A stretch of 64,000 nt of DNA from Arenivirga flava (GTDB lineage Bacteria > Actinomycetota > Actinomycetes > Actinomycetales > Microbacteriaceae): contig NZ_BSUL01000001.1 in NCBI RefSeq assembly GCF_030161575.1, forward strand, positions 3,081,809 to 3,145,808, given 5' to 3'. Numbering within the stretch: the stretch's first letter is position 1; each line of letters starts with the position of its first letter. This document shows positions 1 through 8,222 of this stretch, one piece after another. The position numbers were made by a program, and so were the translations under genes. The notes below the pieces were generated by a model. It made no database searches and was not told where the DNA came from. It was given only the letters and a program-made list of their open reading frames with translations.

Positions 1-199
1 TGTCAACGCCATCATCCAGCCGTTCCCCGGACCGACCGGCTGGCGCGTGGTCGGCCGTACGCCGCACACGATCGTCGACATCCACCGCGAACGCCCCGTC
101 AGCTTCGACCCTGGAGACCTCGTGCGCTTCACGCGGATCGACCGTGCTGGAGCGGCGCGCCTCGACGGGGCGTTCCTCACCGAGGAGGGCGTTTCGTGA
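1..199 (+). CDS. pxpB: 5-oxoprolinase subunit B-like protein (PxpB/KipI), 3' end only
   Basis: Only the last 65 codons are in the window; the reading frame starts at base 2 and ends with TGA at 197-199. The segment PGPTGWRVVGRTP followed by FDPGDLVRF matches the C-terminal part of the allophanate hydrolase subunit 1 / KipI / PxpB family. In that family the protein pairs with PxpC in ATP-dependent opening of 5-oxoproline, or forms the KipI-type kinase inhibitor. The stop overlaps the GTG start of the next gene (GTGA), the usual coupling of the pair. Whether the true substrate is 5-oxoproline cannot be told from this fragment. Confidence 0.8.
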   Translation, partial: VNAIIQPFPGPTGWRVVGRTPHTIVDIHRERPVSFDPGDLVRFTRIDRAGAARLDGAFLTEEGVS

Positions 200-1182
200 T
201 CGACTTCGCGCTCACCATCACCGACACCGGCTGGCTGACGACGTTCCAGGACCTCGGCCGCCGCGATGCGGAGCGCCTGGGCGTGCCCTCCGGCGGCGCA
301 GCCGATCAGCACTCCGCCGCAGTGGCGAATCTCCTCGTCGGCAACACTCGTGACGCCGTCCTGATCGAGTCCATGGGCGGCGAGCTGGCCTTCGTGCCCG
401 AGCGCGACGTGCTCGTCGCGGTCACCGGCGCGCCCTCGCGCGTCACCGTGGGCGGCGCCGACGTCGTCCAGTGGTCTCCGGTGCTCGTGCCCGCGGGCGC
501 TGAGATGCGCATCAGCGAGACCCCGTTCGGCATGCGCGTCTACGCGGCCGTCGCGGGTGCCCTGGAGACCGAACGCTTCCTCGGTAGCGCAGCACCTGAC
601 GCGCGGATGGGGTTCACCCAGCAGATCGCGCGCGGCTCGCGCATCGTGCTGAGGAGCTGGTTCGCCGGCTTCCCCGGTGCGACTTTCCCGCAAGCGCTCT
701 TCCGCCTCCCCGTCCCCGTGCCGACGTTCCCCGCTGGGCCCTGGGCGATCGACGCGGTGCTTGGACCGGATTCGGCGCGTATCCGCGGCATCCGCGAGCT
801 CATCGAATCGTCGACCTACGCCGTCACGGACCGCTCGAACCACGTGGGACTTCGGCTCAACGGGCCGGTGCTGCACCCCGAGGGCGATGACGAGATCGTC
901 TCGCACGGAGTGCCGATCGGCGCCCTCGAGGTACCGCACGCCGATGAGCTCATCGTGCTCGGCCGGTACCGGACGCTGACGGCCGGCTACCCGATCGTCG
1001 GTTTCGCGACCAGGACGGCGCTCGCTCGACTCGGGCAAGCCGGGCCCGGTCGTGAGCTGCGCTTCCGGTGGGTCGAGCGCAGTGCCGCTGCGCATGCCGC
1101 CGCCACCGCCGAAGAGTCGTTGCGAGTGCTGGAGACCAGCGTCCACTCGGCCTTCGACGCGCTCGCCCCCGCACGTCTGTAA
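196..1182 (+). CDS. pxpC: 5-oxoprolinase subunit C-like / biotin-dependent carboxyltransferase family protein (PxpC/KipA)
   Basis: The 328-residue protein has the family's normal length and opens with the characteristic TGWLTTFQDLGRRDAERLGVPSGG block. A central DAVLIES segment and a late HADELIVLGRYRTLTAGYPIVGFA segment also fit the allophanate hydrolase subunit 2 fold. Family members form a cytoplasmic complex with PxpB that acts on cyclic amides such as 5-oxoproline. The GTG start overlaps the upstream stop by four bases. No pxpA (LamB/YcsF) gene lies downstream, so it is upstream of the window or absent. An SDR and an aminotransferase follow closely, suggesting a catabolic operon. Family is clear; substrate is inferred. 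Confidence 0.85.
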   Translation: MIDFALTITDTGWLTTFQDLGRRDAERLGVPSGGAADQHSAAVANLLVGNTRDAVLIESMGGELAFVPERDVLVAVTGAPSRVTVGGADVVQWSPVLVPAGAEMRISETPFGMRVYAAVAGALETERFLGSAAPDARMGFTQQIARGSRIVLRSWFAGFPGATFPQALFRLPVPVPTFPAGPWAIDAVLGPDSARIRGIRELIESSTYAVTDRSNHVGLRLNGPVLHPEGDDEIVSHGVPIGALEVPHADELIVLGRYRTLTAGYPIVGFATRTALARLGQAGPGRELRFRWVERSAAAHAAATAEESLRVLETSVHSAFDALAPARL

Positions 1183-1216
1183 AATAAGAAACCATTCGCA
1201 TTTAGTGGAGGACGAT

Positions 1217-2011
1217 ATGACTGCGAAGTCGCAGGGACCGATCGCTGTCGTTACCGGAGCCGGCTCGGGCATGGGATCGGAGACCGCGAAGGTGTTAGCT
1301 GCCGATGGCGCCACCGTCGTGCTCGTGGGCCGTCGCCTCAGCCCGTTGGCCGCGGTCAAGCATGAGATCACCGCCGCCGGTGGAACAGCGCACGTGCGCG
1401 CCGTCGACATCACCGACGCCACCGCGGCCGCGACGCTCGTGTCCTGGGTGGAGGACCACCTCGGACCGATCGACGTCCTCGTCAACAACGCGGGCAGCTC
1501 CTCGCCGGTGCAGAACCCGCAGTACATCGATGACGACCAGTGGGCGGGCGTCATCGACGTCAACCTCGACGCCGTCTTCCGCCTCACCCGCGCGGTGCTG
1601 CCGTCCATGCTGGTTCGCGAGACCGGCACGATCGTCACCGTCTCGTCGCTCGCCGCCGTCACGCCGAACCTGCTCGGCGGCGCCGCCTACGGTGCGGCGA
1701 AGGCTGCCGTGCGCAACTTCATGACGTTCCTGCACACGACGTTCCGCAACCAGGGCCTGCGCGCGATTACGATCCTGCCCGGCGAGACCGACACCCCGAT
1801 CCTCGACAACCGTGCGCAGCCGCCGAGCGCGGAGCTGCGCGCCAACATGGTGCAGCCGGTCGATGTGGCCCGCACGATCGCGCTGGCCGTCGCTCTGCCG
1901 CAGCGGGTCGTGCTGCAGGAGATCGTCGTCGCTCCCACCCGGCAGCGCGACGTCGCCGCCGATCTCGAGATCAGCCGCTGGACCGGTGCGCCGGCCGGCG
2001 CCCGCCCCTGA
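1217..2011 (+). CDS. SDR-family NAD(P)-dependent oxidoreductase
   Basis: The 264-residue protein has the classical short-chain dehydrogenase layout. The Rossmann glycine motif TGAGSGMG is near residue 14, NNAG near residue 89, a catalytic Ser in VSSLAAV, and the YxxxK pair in YGAAKAAV. It should be a cytoplasmic NAD(P)-dependent oxidoreductase acting on an alcohol or ketone. The ATG at 1217 is chosen because TGGAGG lies just upstream; a longer frame begins inside pxpC but has no such site. The 34-bp gap before it is unusually AT-rich (TAAAATAAGAAACC), so an internal promoter is possible. Position between pxpC and an aminotransferase suggests a shared amino or hydroxy acid pathway; the substrate is unknown. 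Confidence 0.85.
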   Translation: MTAKSQGPIAVVTGAGSGMGSETAKVLAADGATVVLVGRRLSPLAAVKHEITAAGGTAHVRAVDITDATAAATLVSWVEDHLGPIDVLVNNAGSSSPVQNPQYIDDDQWAGVIDVNLDAVFRLTRAVLPSMLVRETGTIVTVSSLAAVTPNLLGGAAYGAAKAAVRNFMTFLHTTFRNQGLRAITILPGETDTPILDNRAQPPSAELRANMVQPVDVARTIALAVALPQRVVLQEIVVAPTRQRDVAADLEISRWTGAPAGARP

Positions 2012-2036
2012 CCCGCTCCAACCGATCGGAACCATC

Positions 2037-3212
2037 ATGAGCATCACCACGACCGCCCCCTCATTCACCCCGTCCGAGGCCGTCGACCGCATCGAGCGCG
2101 CATCGCGCCGCGTGCAGCAGCCACAGTCGACCGGCGATCTCGTCTCGCTCGCGATGGGGGAGCCAAACTTCGACACCCCCGCCGTTGTGCGCGAGGCTGC
2201 CGAGGCAGCCCTGGCAGCCGGCCGCACCCACTACTCGCCGCTGTACGGCGAGCAGAGCCTGCGCGACGAGATCGCCGCGCAGCTCACCGACCGCATCGGT
2301 GCCGCGGTCTCCGCCGCGGACGTGCTGATCACCCAGGGCGGCACGGGCGGTCTCGGAGCCGCGCTGCTATCCCTCGTCAGCCCCGGCGACAAGGTCGTCA
2401 TCCCCGACCCGACGTACTCGCTGTACGCCGACCTCGTCGCGATGGCCGGCGGCGAGCTCGTCCCGGTGCCGCTCGGCGACGACCTGCACTGGGATCTCGA
2501 CGCCCTCGCGGCGGCGCTGCGGGGCGCCCGGCTGTTCGTGTTCTGCAACCCGTCGAACCCCACCGGCATCGTCCACAGCCGCGCTGAGCTCGAGGCCCTC
2601 GCCGGCATGCTCGACGGCACGGAGACGATCGTCGTGTCGGACGAGGCGTACTCCGAACTCGATTTCACCGGTGAGTCGTTCACCTCGGCGATCGACGTGC
2701 CGGCGCTGCGCGAGCGGACGATCTACTGCCAGACCTTCTCCAAGACCTACGCGATGACCGGATGGCGGGTGGGCTACCTGTGGGGACCGACTGACCTCAT
2801 CCGCTCGGCGGCACGCGTGCACAACACCTTCAACGGCTCCGTCAACACGGCCGTGCAGGACGCCGCCCTCGCCGCCCTACGTCACGCCGGATCCGATGTC
2901 GCAGCCATGAAGGAGGCCTACCTGCGCCGTCGGGAGCTGCTTACCGAGGCGCTCAGCGGCGTTCCTGGGCTCAGCTTGAGCAGCCCGGAGGGGGCGTTCT
3001 ACCTCTTCCCGAAGTACGACTTCGACATGCCTTCAGTCGAGGTCGTCGCTGCGCTGCGCGAGGCCGGGGTCGCTGTGCGGCCGGGCTCCGAGTTCGGTGC
3101 GGCCGGCGAGCACCACCTGCGGATCTCGTATGCCGCCAGCGAGGATGCGTTGCGCGTCGGCGCCGAGCGCCTGGCAGCGGGGATCACCGCGCTACGCTCG
3201 TCCCAGCGGTGA
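2037..3212 (+). CDS. Fold-type I PLP-dependent aminotransferase
   Basis: A 391-residue protein with the aspartate-aminotransferase class I/II layout: SLAMGEPNFDTP near the N terminus, NPSNPTG for cofactor and carboxylate contacts, DEAYSEL, and the PLP-lysine motif FSKTYAMTGWRVGY, then a C-terminal LRISYA arginine motif. It would transfer an amino group between an amino acid and a 2-oxo acid in the cytoplasm. The ATG at 2037 gives the usual family length; upstream in-frame sequence is the SDR gene in another frame. Its stop overlaps the open frame leading to the TetR gene. Operon context (pxpBC, SDR) suggests catabolism of an oxo or amino acid; specificity cannot be assigned. Confidence 0.88.
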   Translation: MSITTTAPSFTPSEAVDRIERASRRVQQPQSTGDLVSLAMGEPNFDTPAVVREAAEAALAAGRTHYSPLYGEQSLRDEIAAQLTDRIGAAVSAADVLITQGGTGGLGAALLSLVSPGDKVVIPDPTYSLYADLVAMAGGELVPVPLGDDLHWDLDALAAALRGARLFVFCNPSNPTGIVHSRAELEALAGMLDGTETIVVSDEAYSELDFTGESFTSAIDVPALRERTIYCQTFSKTYAMTGWRVGYLWGPTDLIRSAARVHNTFNGSVNTAVQDAALAALRHAGSDVAAMKEAYLRRRELLTEALSGVPGLSLSSPEGAFYLFPKYDFDMPSVEVVAALREAGVAVRPGSEFGAAGEHHLRISYAASEDALRVGAERLAAGITALRSSQR

Positions 3213-3277
3213 GGGCGATGCGGGGCGGTCGGGAGCCCTCGGCGCCGGACGCCCCGCCCCGCCCCCGGAGGAGGAAC

Positions 3278-3853
3278 GTGCGCAGCGACACGGAGCGCAA
3301 CCGTCGACGGCTGATCCGCGCGGCCGCGTACCTCGTGGCCCGTCGCGGACGAGCCGTGAAGATGACCGACGTCGCCGAGCGCGCCGAGGTCTCCACAGCG
3401 ACGGCCTATCGGCACTTCGGCTCCGTCGAGGAGATCGTCGCTGAGTTCCGCACCGACGTGGGCCGGCAACTGCTCGAGTTCAGCAATGCTGAGCGCGCGA
3501 CGGGCGTGGCGCGCCTACGCGCCGTGTGCGGAGAATGGGTGCGCCTGACCGTCAAGCACGGCGGCGCCATGGTGCACACCCGATCCGAGGACGGGTACCT
3601 GCAGCGTCTACGGGCAGGAGCAGGGTATCTTTCGGCGCAGGCGGAGGCTCTTGCAGAGCCGATCTCGTCCGCGACCGCGGAGCTCGGCTTTCCCGACCCA
3701 GGTGACATCGGGCTGTTCCTGTGGAACATCCTGTTCGACCCGCGTGAGATCTTCGACCTGCGCGACACCGAGCTGCTGGACGACGAGCAGATCACCGAAC
3801 GGCTCACCGGAGCGTTCCTCGGCGCCCTCCAGGGCTGGTCGAACCGGCTCTGA
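3278..3853 (+). CDS. TetR-family transcriptional regulator, paralogue of the gene at 8223
   Basis: The 191-residue protein begins RSDTERNRRRLIRAA and carries a TetR helix-turn-helix (MTDVAERAEVSTATAYRHFGS). The C-terminal ligand domain includes a DPGD-GLFLWNILFDPRE-FDLRDTELLD stretch nearly identical to the protein at 8223. A longer frame starts at 3209, but GTG at 3278 is preferred: it has GGAGGAGGAAC directly upstream and aligns with the paralogue's start. As the last gene of the pxpBC-SDR-aminotransferase operon it probably regulates that operon in response to a small molecule. A strong hairpin terminator follows. Confidence 0.88.
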   Translation: MRSDTERNRRRLIRAAAYLVARRGRAVKMTDVAERAEVSTATAYRHFGSVEEIVAEFRTDVGRQLLEFSNAERATGVARLRAVCGEWVRLTVKHGGAMVHTRSEDGYLQRLRAGAGYLSAQAEALAEPISSATAELGFPDPGDIGLFLWNILFDPREIFDLRDTELLDDEQITERLTGAFLGALQGWSNRL

Positions 3854-3861
3854 CCGGGCAT

Positions 3862-3897
3862 GCGAAGAGGGGCCGTCGATCGACGGCCCCTCTTCGC
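3862..3897. terminator. Bidirectional hairpin terminator between convergent genes
   Basis: A perfect inverted repeat with 17-bp arms (GCGAAGAGGGGCCGTCG and its complement) separated by AT lies between the stops of the TetR gene (+) and the cupin gene (-). There is no long T tract, which is common for terminators in high-GC actinobacteria. Confidence 0.85.
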
Positions 3898-3902
3898 GTT
3901 GA

Positions 3903-4253
3903 TCAACGCGACGGTGTGCAGCTCACCGCCATGACCAGGCCGGCCGGTCCGACGGCGTGGTGGTACTCGTGCTCACGCGGCAGATACACGGCGTCACCGG
4001 GGCGGAACTCGTGCACGGTGCCGTCCGGCAGCGTCTGCGTCGAGCCGCCGTGCAGACAATAGAGCACGCTCTCGTGCTCGCCGTCCCCGCGCGCTTCGTG
4101 CTCGAAGCCCGCTGCGATCGAGGTGATGTGGAAACTGAAGGACGAGCCCTGACCCTCCTGCGTGATGAGGCGGTGGCTGTACTCGATGCCCGGCTTCAGC
4201 TCGATCGTCGGGACGTCCTCCACGCGCGACCAAGCGATCCTGTCGACGCTCAC
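3903..4253 (-). CDS. Small cupin-domain protein
   Basis: A 116-residue single-domain cupin. The first cupin motif is seen in the His/Glu-rich segment GFEHEARGDGEHESVLYCLHGG and the second in RPGDAVYLPREHEYHH, which gives several possible metal-binding His/Glu residues. Such proteins bind small sugars or acids, or act as isomerases. The GTG start at 4253 overlaps the stop of the upstream gene (GTGA). A longer frame upstream is a shadow of that gene. It is the last gene of the minus-strand ABC importer operon, so a role in handling the imported compound is likely; the reaction is unknown. Confidence 0.8.
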   Translation of the reverse strand: MSVDRIAWSRVEDVPTIELKPGIEYSHRLITQEGQGSSFSFHITSIAAGFEHEARGDGEHESVLYCLHGGSTQTLPDGTVHEFRPGDAVYLPREHEYHHAVGPAGLVMAVSCTPSR

Positions 4254-4729
4254 GACCCAGCTCCCGCCAGGAACACGTCGCCGGGTTCCCACCCCACGGC
4301 GTCGCCGAACGGTAGGGCTCCGAAGCCGAGGCGGTTGCCGCGCGTGTAGAAGTGCGGGGTCCAACGACCGCCGTCCGCGGAACGGTAGACGGTGTTGGAC
4401 TCGCCGACGAACTCCCCGGGGCCGTCCGGACCGAGCTCGAGGACCGCGAAGAGGTCGGCGAGCGAGGCGTCGTGCGGCAGCGACGGTGCGAGCGCTGCAT
4501 CGTCGGTCCACTCCGCGAGACGGAGGTGGTGCACGTCGCGCGGAGGCTGCGCCTCGACCCGCTCGTCCCCGAAGAGCCTCAGGAAGTTGGGTCCGACGTA
4601 GGTGACGGTGAACGCCCCGAAGGACGTGCCGAGCGCGACTCGATCGCGCACGGCGAAGGCCTCGCTGCGGGGCAGCTCGATGCTGCCCTGGCGCTCCAGC
4701 GCCGGCGCCGCAGTGGTGCTCTGGGTCAT
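4250..4729 (-). CDS. Conserved protein of unknown function in a sugar ABC operon
   Basis: A 159-residue protein I do not recognise. It lacks a signal peptide or membrane segment. It has a hydrophobic FGAFTVTYVGPNFLRLFGDE segment and a C-terminal part rich in aromatic and Gly residues (HFYTRGNRLGFGALPFGDAV), and looks like a mostly beta-stranded soluble domain. ATG at 4729 is chosen because GAAGGGAA precedes it. It is translationally coupled to the cupin downstream and follows the binding-protein gene by 23 bp. Co-transcription with the importer suggests a cytoplasmic role in metabolising or sensing the transported compound. Confidence 0.7.
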   Translation of the reverse strand: MTQSTTAAPALERQGSIELPRSEAFAVRDRVALGTSFGAFTVTYVGPNFLRLFGDERVEAQPPRDVHHLRLAEWTDDAALAPSLPHDASLADLFAVLELGPDGPGEFVGESNTVYRSADGGRWTPHFYTRGNRLGFGALPFGDAVGWEPGDVFLAGAGS

Positions 4730-4752
4730 AGCGGTGATTCCCTTCGTGATGG

Positions 4753-6039
4753 TCAGAGGTAGCGGTCCGCGTCGGAGAACAGGGCGCTTGCGGCCTCGGC
4801 GGGCGACATCCGCCCGTACGCCACCTCCTGCGAGAAGCGGGTGAGCGAGGCCGTGAACTGCTCGGACGTCTCCGGCAGCACCGGGGTGGGACGGGTGGGG
4901 TTCGAACGCTCCTCGTTGAGGTAGGCGATGATCTCCTGGTCGTCCTCCGACAGCAGCGGGGCGATGCCCTCGGAGACCGACGTCGGGGTGGGCGTGCCCA
5001 TGCTGATCTTCGAGATCTCCGCGGACTCGAGGTCGTTGACCAGCGTGTTCAGCAGCGCGGCCGCGACCTCGGGGGCGGGCGTATTCGCAGCAGCGGTCAC
5101 GAGCAGGGCGGTGTAGAAACGCCAGTCCTCCGCGACACCGTCGATCTCGGGGTAGCCCAGCAGGGCGAGACCGCCGTCGCGCAGCACACCGGCCTGATTC
5201 AGGTGGGTCGCGCTGGAGAGGCGGATGGCGGCCTTGCGCGCCACGAGCAGGTCGTTCGTGAAGCCCTGCGAATCGCTCTCGATCTGCACGTCGGGCGTCG
5301 GCGCCACGCCCTCGTCGCGCAGTGCGGCCCAGTACTCCCACCAGTCGACGAGCAGATCCTCGTCGAAGCCGAGCTGGCCTTCCTCGTCGAAGAGCTCCTG
5401 GTCGTGCTGGCGCACCCAGGCCTCGAACGGCCGCTGCGTGATACCGACGGTCGGATCGATGATCCCGTAGTAGCCCTCGTCGGTCCGCGCCATCTCGCGG
5501 GCGAGATCGGCCAGATCGTCCCAGCTCTCCGCCGAGTACTCGATGCCGCGTTCGTCGAAGACGACCTGGTCGATGAGCACCGCCTGCCCGTTGAAGTGAG
5601 AGGGCAGCGCGTACACGGTGCCGTCGTACTCGCCGTAGGGGAGCCAGTCCTCGCCGATGTTGTCGACGTCGATCTGCTCGCCGAGGTAGGGGGTGAGGTC
5701 GAGCAGGGCGCCGGCTCCGGCGTAGCGGCCGAAGTGGGTGTCGGTGAGCCAGAACACGTCCGGGAGGTTGCGGGAGGCGGCATTCGTGGTGAGGCGTTCG
5801 AAGTACGGCCCGCGGTCGGCGAACTCCATCGTGGCCGTGACATCGTCCTGGGTCTCGACGAAGCCGTCGAGCACCTCCTGGTAGAGGTCGGCTCGAGCGA
5901 CCTCACCCCAGACCGAGACTGTGAGATCGACTTCGTCTGGACGTCCGGTGCTGCCACCGGCCGAACAGCCTGCGAGGAGGCCGGCCGTTGTGAGGCCGGC
6001 GACCGTAGTGAGGATCGTGCGTGAACGTCGTCGTGTCAT
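4753..6039 (-). CDS. ABC transporter sugar-binding lipoprotein (family 1 solute-binding protein)
   Basis: 428 residues. The N terminus MTRRRSRTILTTVAGLTTAGLLAGCSAGG is a lipoprotein signal with lipobox LLAGC, so the mature protein is anchored outside the membrane. It then has the family's VSVWGEVAR start, an FNGQAVLIDQVVFDERGI hinge region and an alpha/beta body of normal length. It captures a sugar or related solute for the two permeases encoded just upstream in the same operon. No ATPase gene is nearby; such importers commonly share one MsiK-type ATPase, though that gene is not visible here. The substrate is not deducible from sequence. Confidence 0.9.
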   Translation of the reverse strand: MTRRRSRTILTTVAGLTTAGLLAGCSAGGSTGRPDEVDLTVSVWGEVARADLYQEVLDGFVETQDDVTATMEFADRGPYFERLTTNAASRNLPDVFWLTDTHFGRYAGAGALLDLTPYLGEQIDVDNIGEDWLPYGEYDGTVYALPSHFNGQAVLIDQVVFDERGIEYSAESWDDLADLAREMARTDEGYYGIIDPTVGITQRPFEAWVRQHDQELFDEEGQLGFDEDLLVDWWEYWAALRDEGVAPTPDVQIESDSQGFTNDLLVARKAAIRLSSATHLNQAGVLRDGGLALLGYPEIDGVAEDWRFYTALLVTAAANTPAPEVAAALLNTLVNDLESAEISKISMGTPTPTSVSEGIAPLLSEDDQEIIAYLNEERSNPTRPTPVLPETSEQFTASLTRFSQEVAYGRMSPAEAASALFSDADRYL

Positions 6040-6091
6040 TGCAGTGTTCCTTTCGAATGCGGTGCGGGAGGGGTGATGCGGGGGAGTGCGG

Positions 6092-6970
6092 TCACTTGAG
6101 GCCGCTCGTCGCGATGCCGTTGACCAGGTGGCGTTGCGCGAACAGGAAGATCAGGAAGACGGGTAGCAGGGACAAGCACGACATGGCGAACATCGGCCCC
6201 CACTGCGAGGCGCCCTCCGAGTCGAGGAACGCGTTGAGCGCGAGGGGAACGGTGTAGCTCTCCCGCGAGTTCAGGTAGAGCAGCGGCGAGAGGAAGTCGT
6301 TCCACGTCCAGATGAAGGTGAACGCCGCGGTGACGACGAGCGCCGGGCGCATCAGGGGGAGCAGGATGCGCGTGAAGACGGTGAAGGGACCGCATCCGTC
6401 GATCGCCGCCGCATCGTCGAGGGTGCGCGGCAGGCCGCGGATGAACTGCACCATGAGGAAGGTGAAGAACGTGTCGACAGCCAGGAACTTCGGGATCAGC
6501 AGCGGCAGGAACGTGTCGACCATGCCGAGGTTGTTGAAGAGGATGTACTGCGGCACGAGGATCACCTGGAACGGCAGCATGAGCGTCGCGAGCATCGCAG
6601 CGAAGAGCAGCTTCTTGAACCGGAACTCGAGCCGGGCGAAGGCGTACGCCGCAAGCGTGCAGGAGAAGAGATTGCCGACCACCGAGATCACGGCGACGAG
6701 CGCGGAGTTGCCGAGGAACAGCAGGAAGGGGAACCCGACCGCATCCCAGCCGACGACGTAGTTGTCGAGCGTCCAGGCGCTGGGCAGCCCCGGGTTCGAG
6801 AAGATCTCGTCGTTCGGCTTCACCGAGCTGACGACCATCCACAGCAACGGGTAGATCATGCCGATCCCCACCGCGATGATCGCCACGTGGGCGAGCACAC
6901 GCTTCATGGACCAGCCGCGGCGGGGGCGAGGCGAGGCGTTCGAGCGACGAGCAGGGGTGACGAGAGCCAC
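6092..6970 (-). CDS. ABC sugar transporter permease (MalG-like)
   Basis: 292 residues from GTG 6970, with about six membrane helices beginning VLAHVAIIAVGIGMIYPLLWMVV. The cytoplasmic EAA-type loop reads DDAAAIDGCGPFTVFTRILLPL. GTG 6970 is preferred because GGAGAGG lies about 10 bases upstream and it starts five bases after the previous stop; ATG 6907 would give 271 residues and is also possible. It pairs with the permease at 6975-7955 to form the channel. The sequence HLVNGIATSGLK closes the protein, as is typical for the family. Confidence 0.88.
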   Translation of the reverse strand: MALVTPARRSNASPRPRRGWSMKRVLAHVAIIAVGIGMIYPLLWMVVSSVKPNDEIFSNPGLPSAWTLDNYVVGWDAVGFPFLLFLGNSALVAVISVVGNLFSCTLAAYAFARLEFRFKKLLFAAMLATLMLPFQVILVPQYILFNNLGMVDTFLPLLIPKFLAVDTFFTFLMVQFIRGLPRTLDDAAAIDGCGPFTVFTRILLPLMRPALVVTAAFTFIWTWNDFLSPLLYLNSRESYTVPLALNAFLDSEGASQWGPMFAMSCLSLLPVFLIFLFAQRHLVNGIATSGLK

Positions 6971-6974
6971 GGGG

Positions 6975-7955
6975 TCAGTCCTCTCCGTAGTGGACCCAGC
7001 GGTTCGACGTCGCGAACGCCAGCCAGGTGAACAGGGCGATGATGAGCAGCAGGATCCAGGCCATGGCGGACGCGTAGCCCATGTCGAAGTCACGGAAGGC
7101 CTTCTGGTAGAGGTACAGCGTGTAGAACAGTGTCGAATCGACCGGACCGCCGGAGCCACCCGAGACGATGTACGCCTGCGTGAAGGTCTGGAAGGCGCCG
7201 ATCATCTGCAAGATGAGGTTGAAGAAGATGACCGGGCTGATCATGGGGATCGTGATCCTCGCGAACCGGGTCCACCGCCCGGCGCCATCGACCGCTGCGG
7301 CCTCGTAGAGCTCCGACGGCACCTGTCGGAGTCCCGCGAGGAAGATCACCATGGGTGAGCCGAAAGTCCAGACGTTGAGCGTGATGAGGGTGCCCAAGGC
7401 CAGCTCCGGCGTTGCGATCCAGTTCGGGAGGTCCTCGAAACCCGCCAGGCCGAGCAGCTGGTTGAAGAGCCCATCTGCGCCGAAGATCTGACGCCACAGG
7501 ATCGCGATCGCAACGCTCGTGCCGAGCAGTGACGGCAGGTAGTAGACGGACCGGTAGAACGCCAACCCGCGAAGGCCCTGGTTGAGCAGCACCGCGATCC
7601 CGAGCGCGAACGCCAGTTGCAGCGGGACCGAAACGACCACGTACGTGAAGGTGACCCCGAGCGAGGTGAGAAAGCGCGGGTCATCGGCGAATATGCGCGC
7701 GTAGTTGTCAATGCCGACCCACTCCGGGGCGCGGAGAAAGTTGTAGTCCGTGAACGACAGCAGCAGCGACGCGATCATCGGCCCGAGCGTGATACCGATC
7801 ATGCCGATGAGCCACGGCAACAGGAACACCAGGGCGACGAGGCTGCGACGTCGCCGTCGCGGCGGAGGAAGTTTCACAGGGAGCTGATCCAGTGGTGCAG
7901 AGGGAGCTGCCGAAAGGTCGTCATCGATTTCGGTCTCGAGCATGCGTTGCTTCAC
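6975..7955 (-). CDS. ABC sugar transporter permease (MalF-like)
   Basis: 326 residues with about six membrane helices. The N-terminal cytoplasmic tail (KQRMLETEIDDDLS... to PPPRRRRRS) is followed by LVALVFLLPWLIGMIG, and the EAA loop is YEAAAVDGAGRWTRFARITIPM. The GTG start at 7955 has AAAGGAGG upstream. It is the first gene of the minus-strand importer operon (permease, permease, binding protein, unknown protein, cupin). Putting permeases before the binding protein is the reverse of the second importer in this window. The operon faces the TetR gene at 8223 across a promoter region containing a palindrome. Confidence 0.9.
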   Translation of the reverse strand: MKQRMLETEIDDDLSAAPSAPLDQLPVKLPPPRRRRRSLVALVFLLPWLIGMIGITLGPMIASLLLSFTDYNFLRAPEWVGIDNYARIFADDPRFLTSLGVTFTYVVVSVPLQLAFALGIAVLLNQGLRGLAFYRSVYYLPSLLGTSVAIAILWRQIFGADGLFNQLLGLAGFEDLPNWIATPELALGTLITLNVWTFGSPMVIFLAGLRQVPSELYEAAAVDGAGRWTRFARITIPMISPVIFFNLILQMIGAFQTFTQAYIVSGGSGGPVDSTLFYTLYLYQKAFRDFDMGYASAMAWILLLIIALFTWLAFATSNRWVHYGED

Positions 7956-8006
7956 CGTGCCTCCTTTGGCAGACCTCCACAGATTGAAGATGCGACTCCA
8001 GTCCGT

Positions 8007-8026
8007 ATTGAGAGATCACTCTCAAT
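8007..8026. promoter_or_regulatory. Palindromic operator candidate between importer operon and TetR gene
   Basis: ATTGAGAG-ATCA-CTCTCAAT is a perfect 8-bp inverted repeat with a 4-bp spacer. It lies 52 bp upstream of the minus-strand permease start and about 200 bp upstream of the TetR gene. Size and location suit a TetR-type operator. Binding by the adjacent regulator is inference. Confidence 0.6.
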
Positions 8027-8222
8027 TACTAGGTGGCCCCCGTCAAGGCTTTTTTAGAAGCTGCATGACCCTGGAACGCGGGCGAAACAATGCCGAAACG
8101 ACAACGCCTCGGGAGCGAGCGCTCTCCGGCTGAACGTCCTTGACGAGGGTGAAACGGGAACCTAATCTCATCTGCATCATCGATGACGGCGCGGTCTGTC
8201 ATCTCGCAAGGGGGCGGATGGC

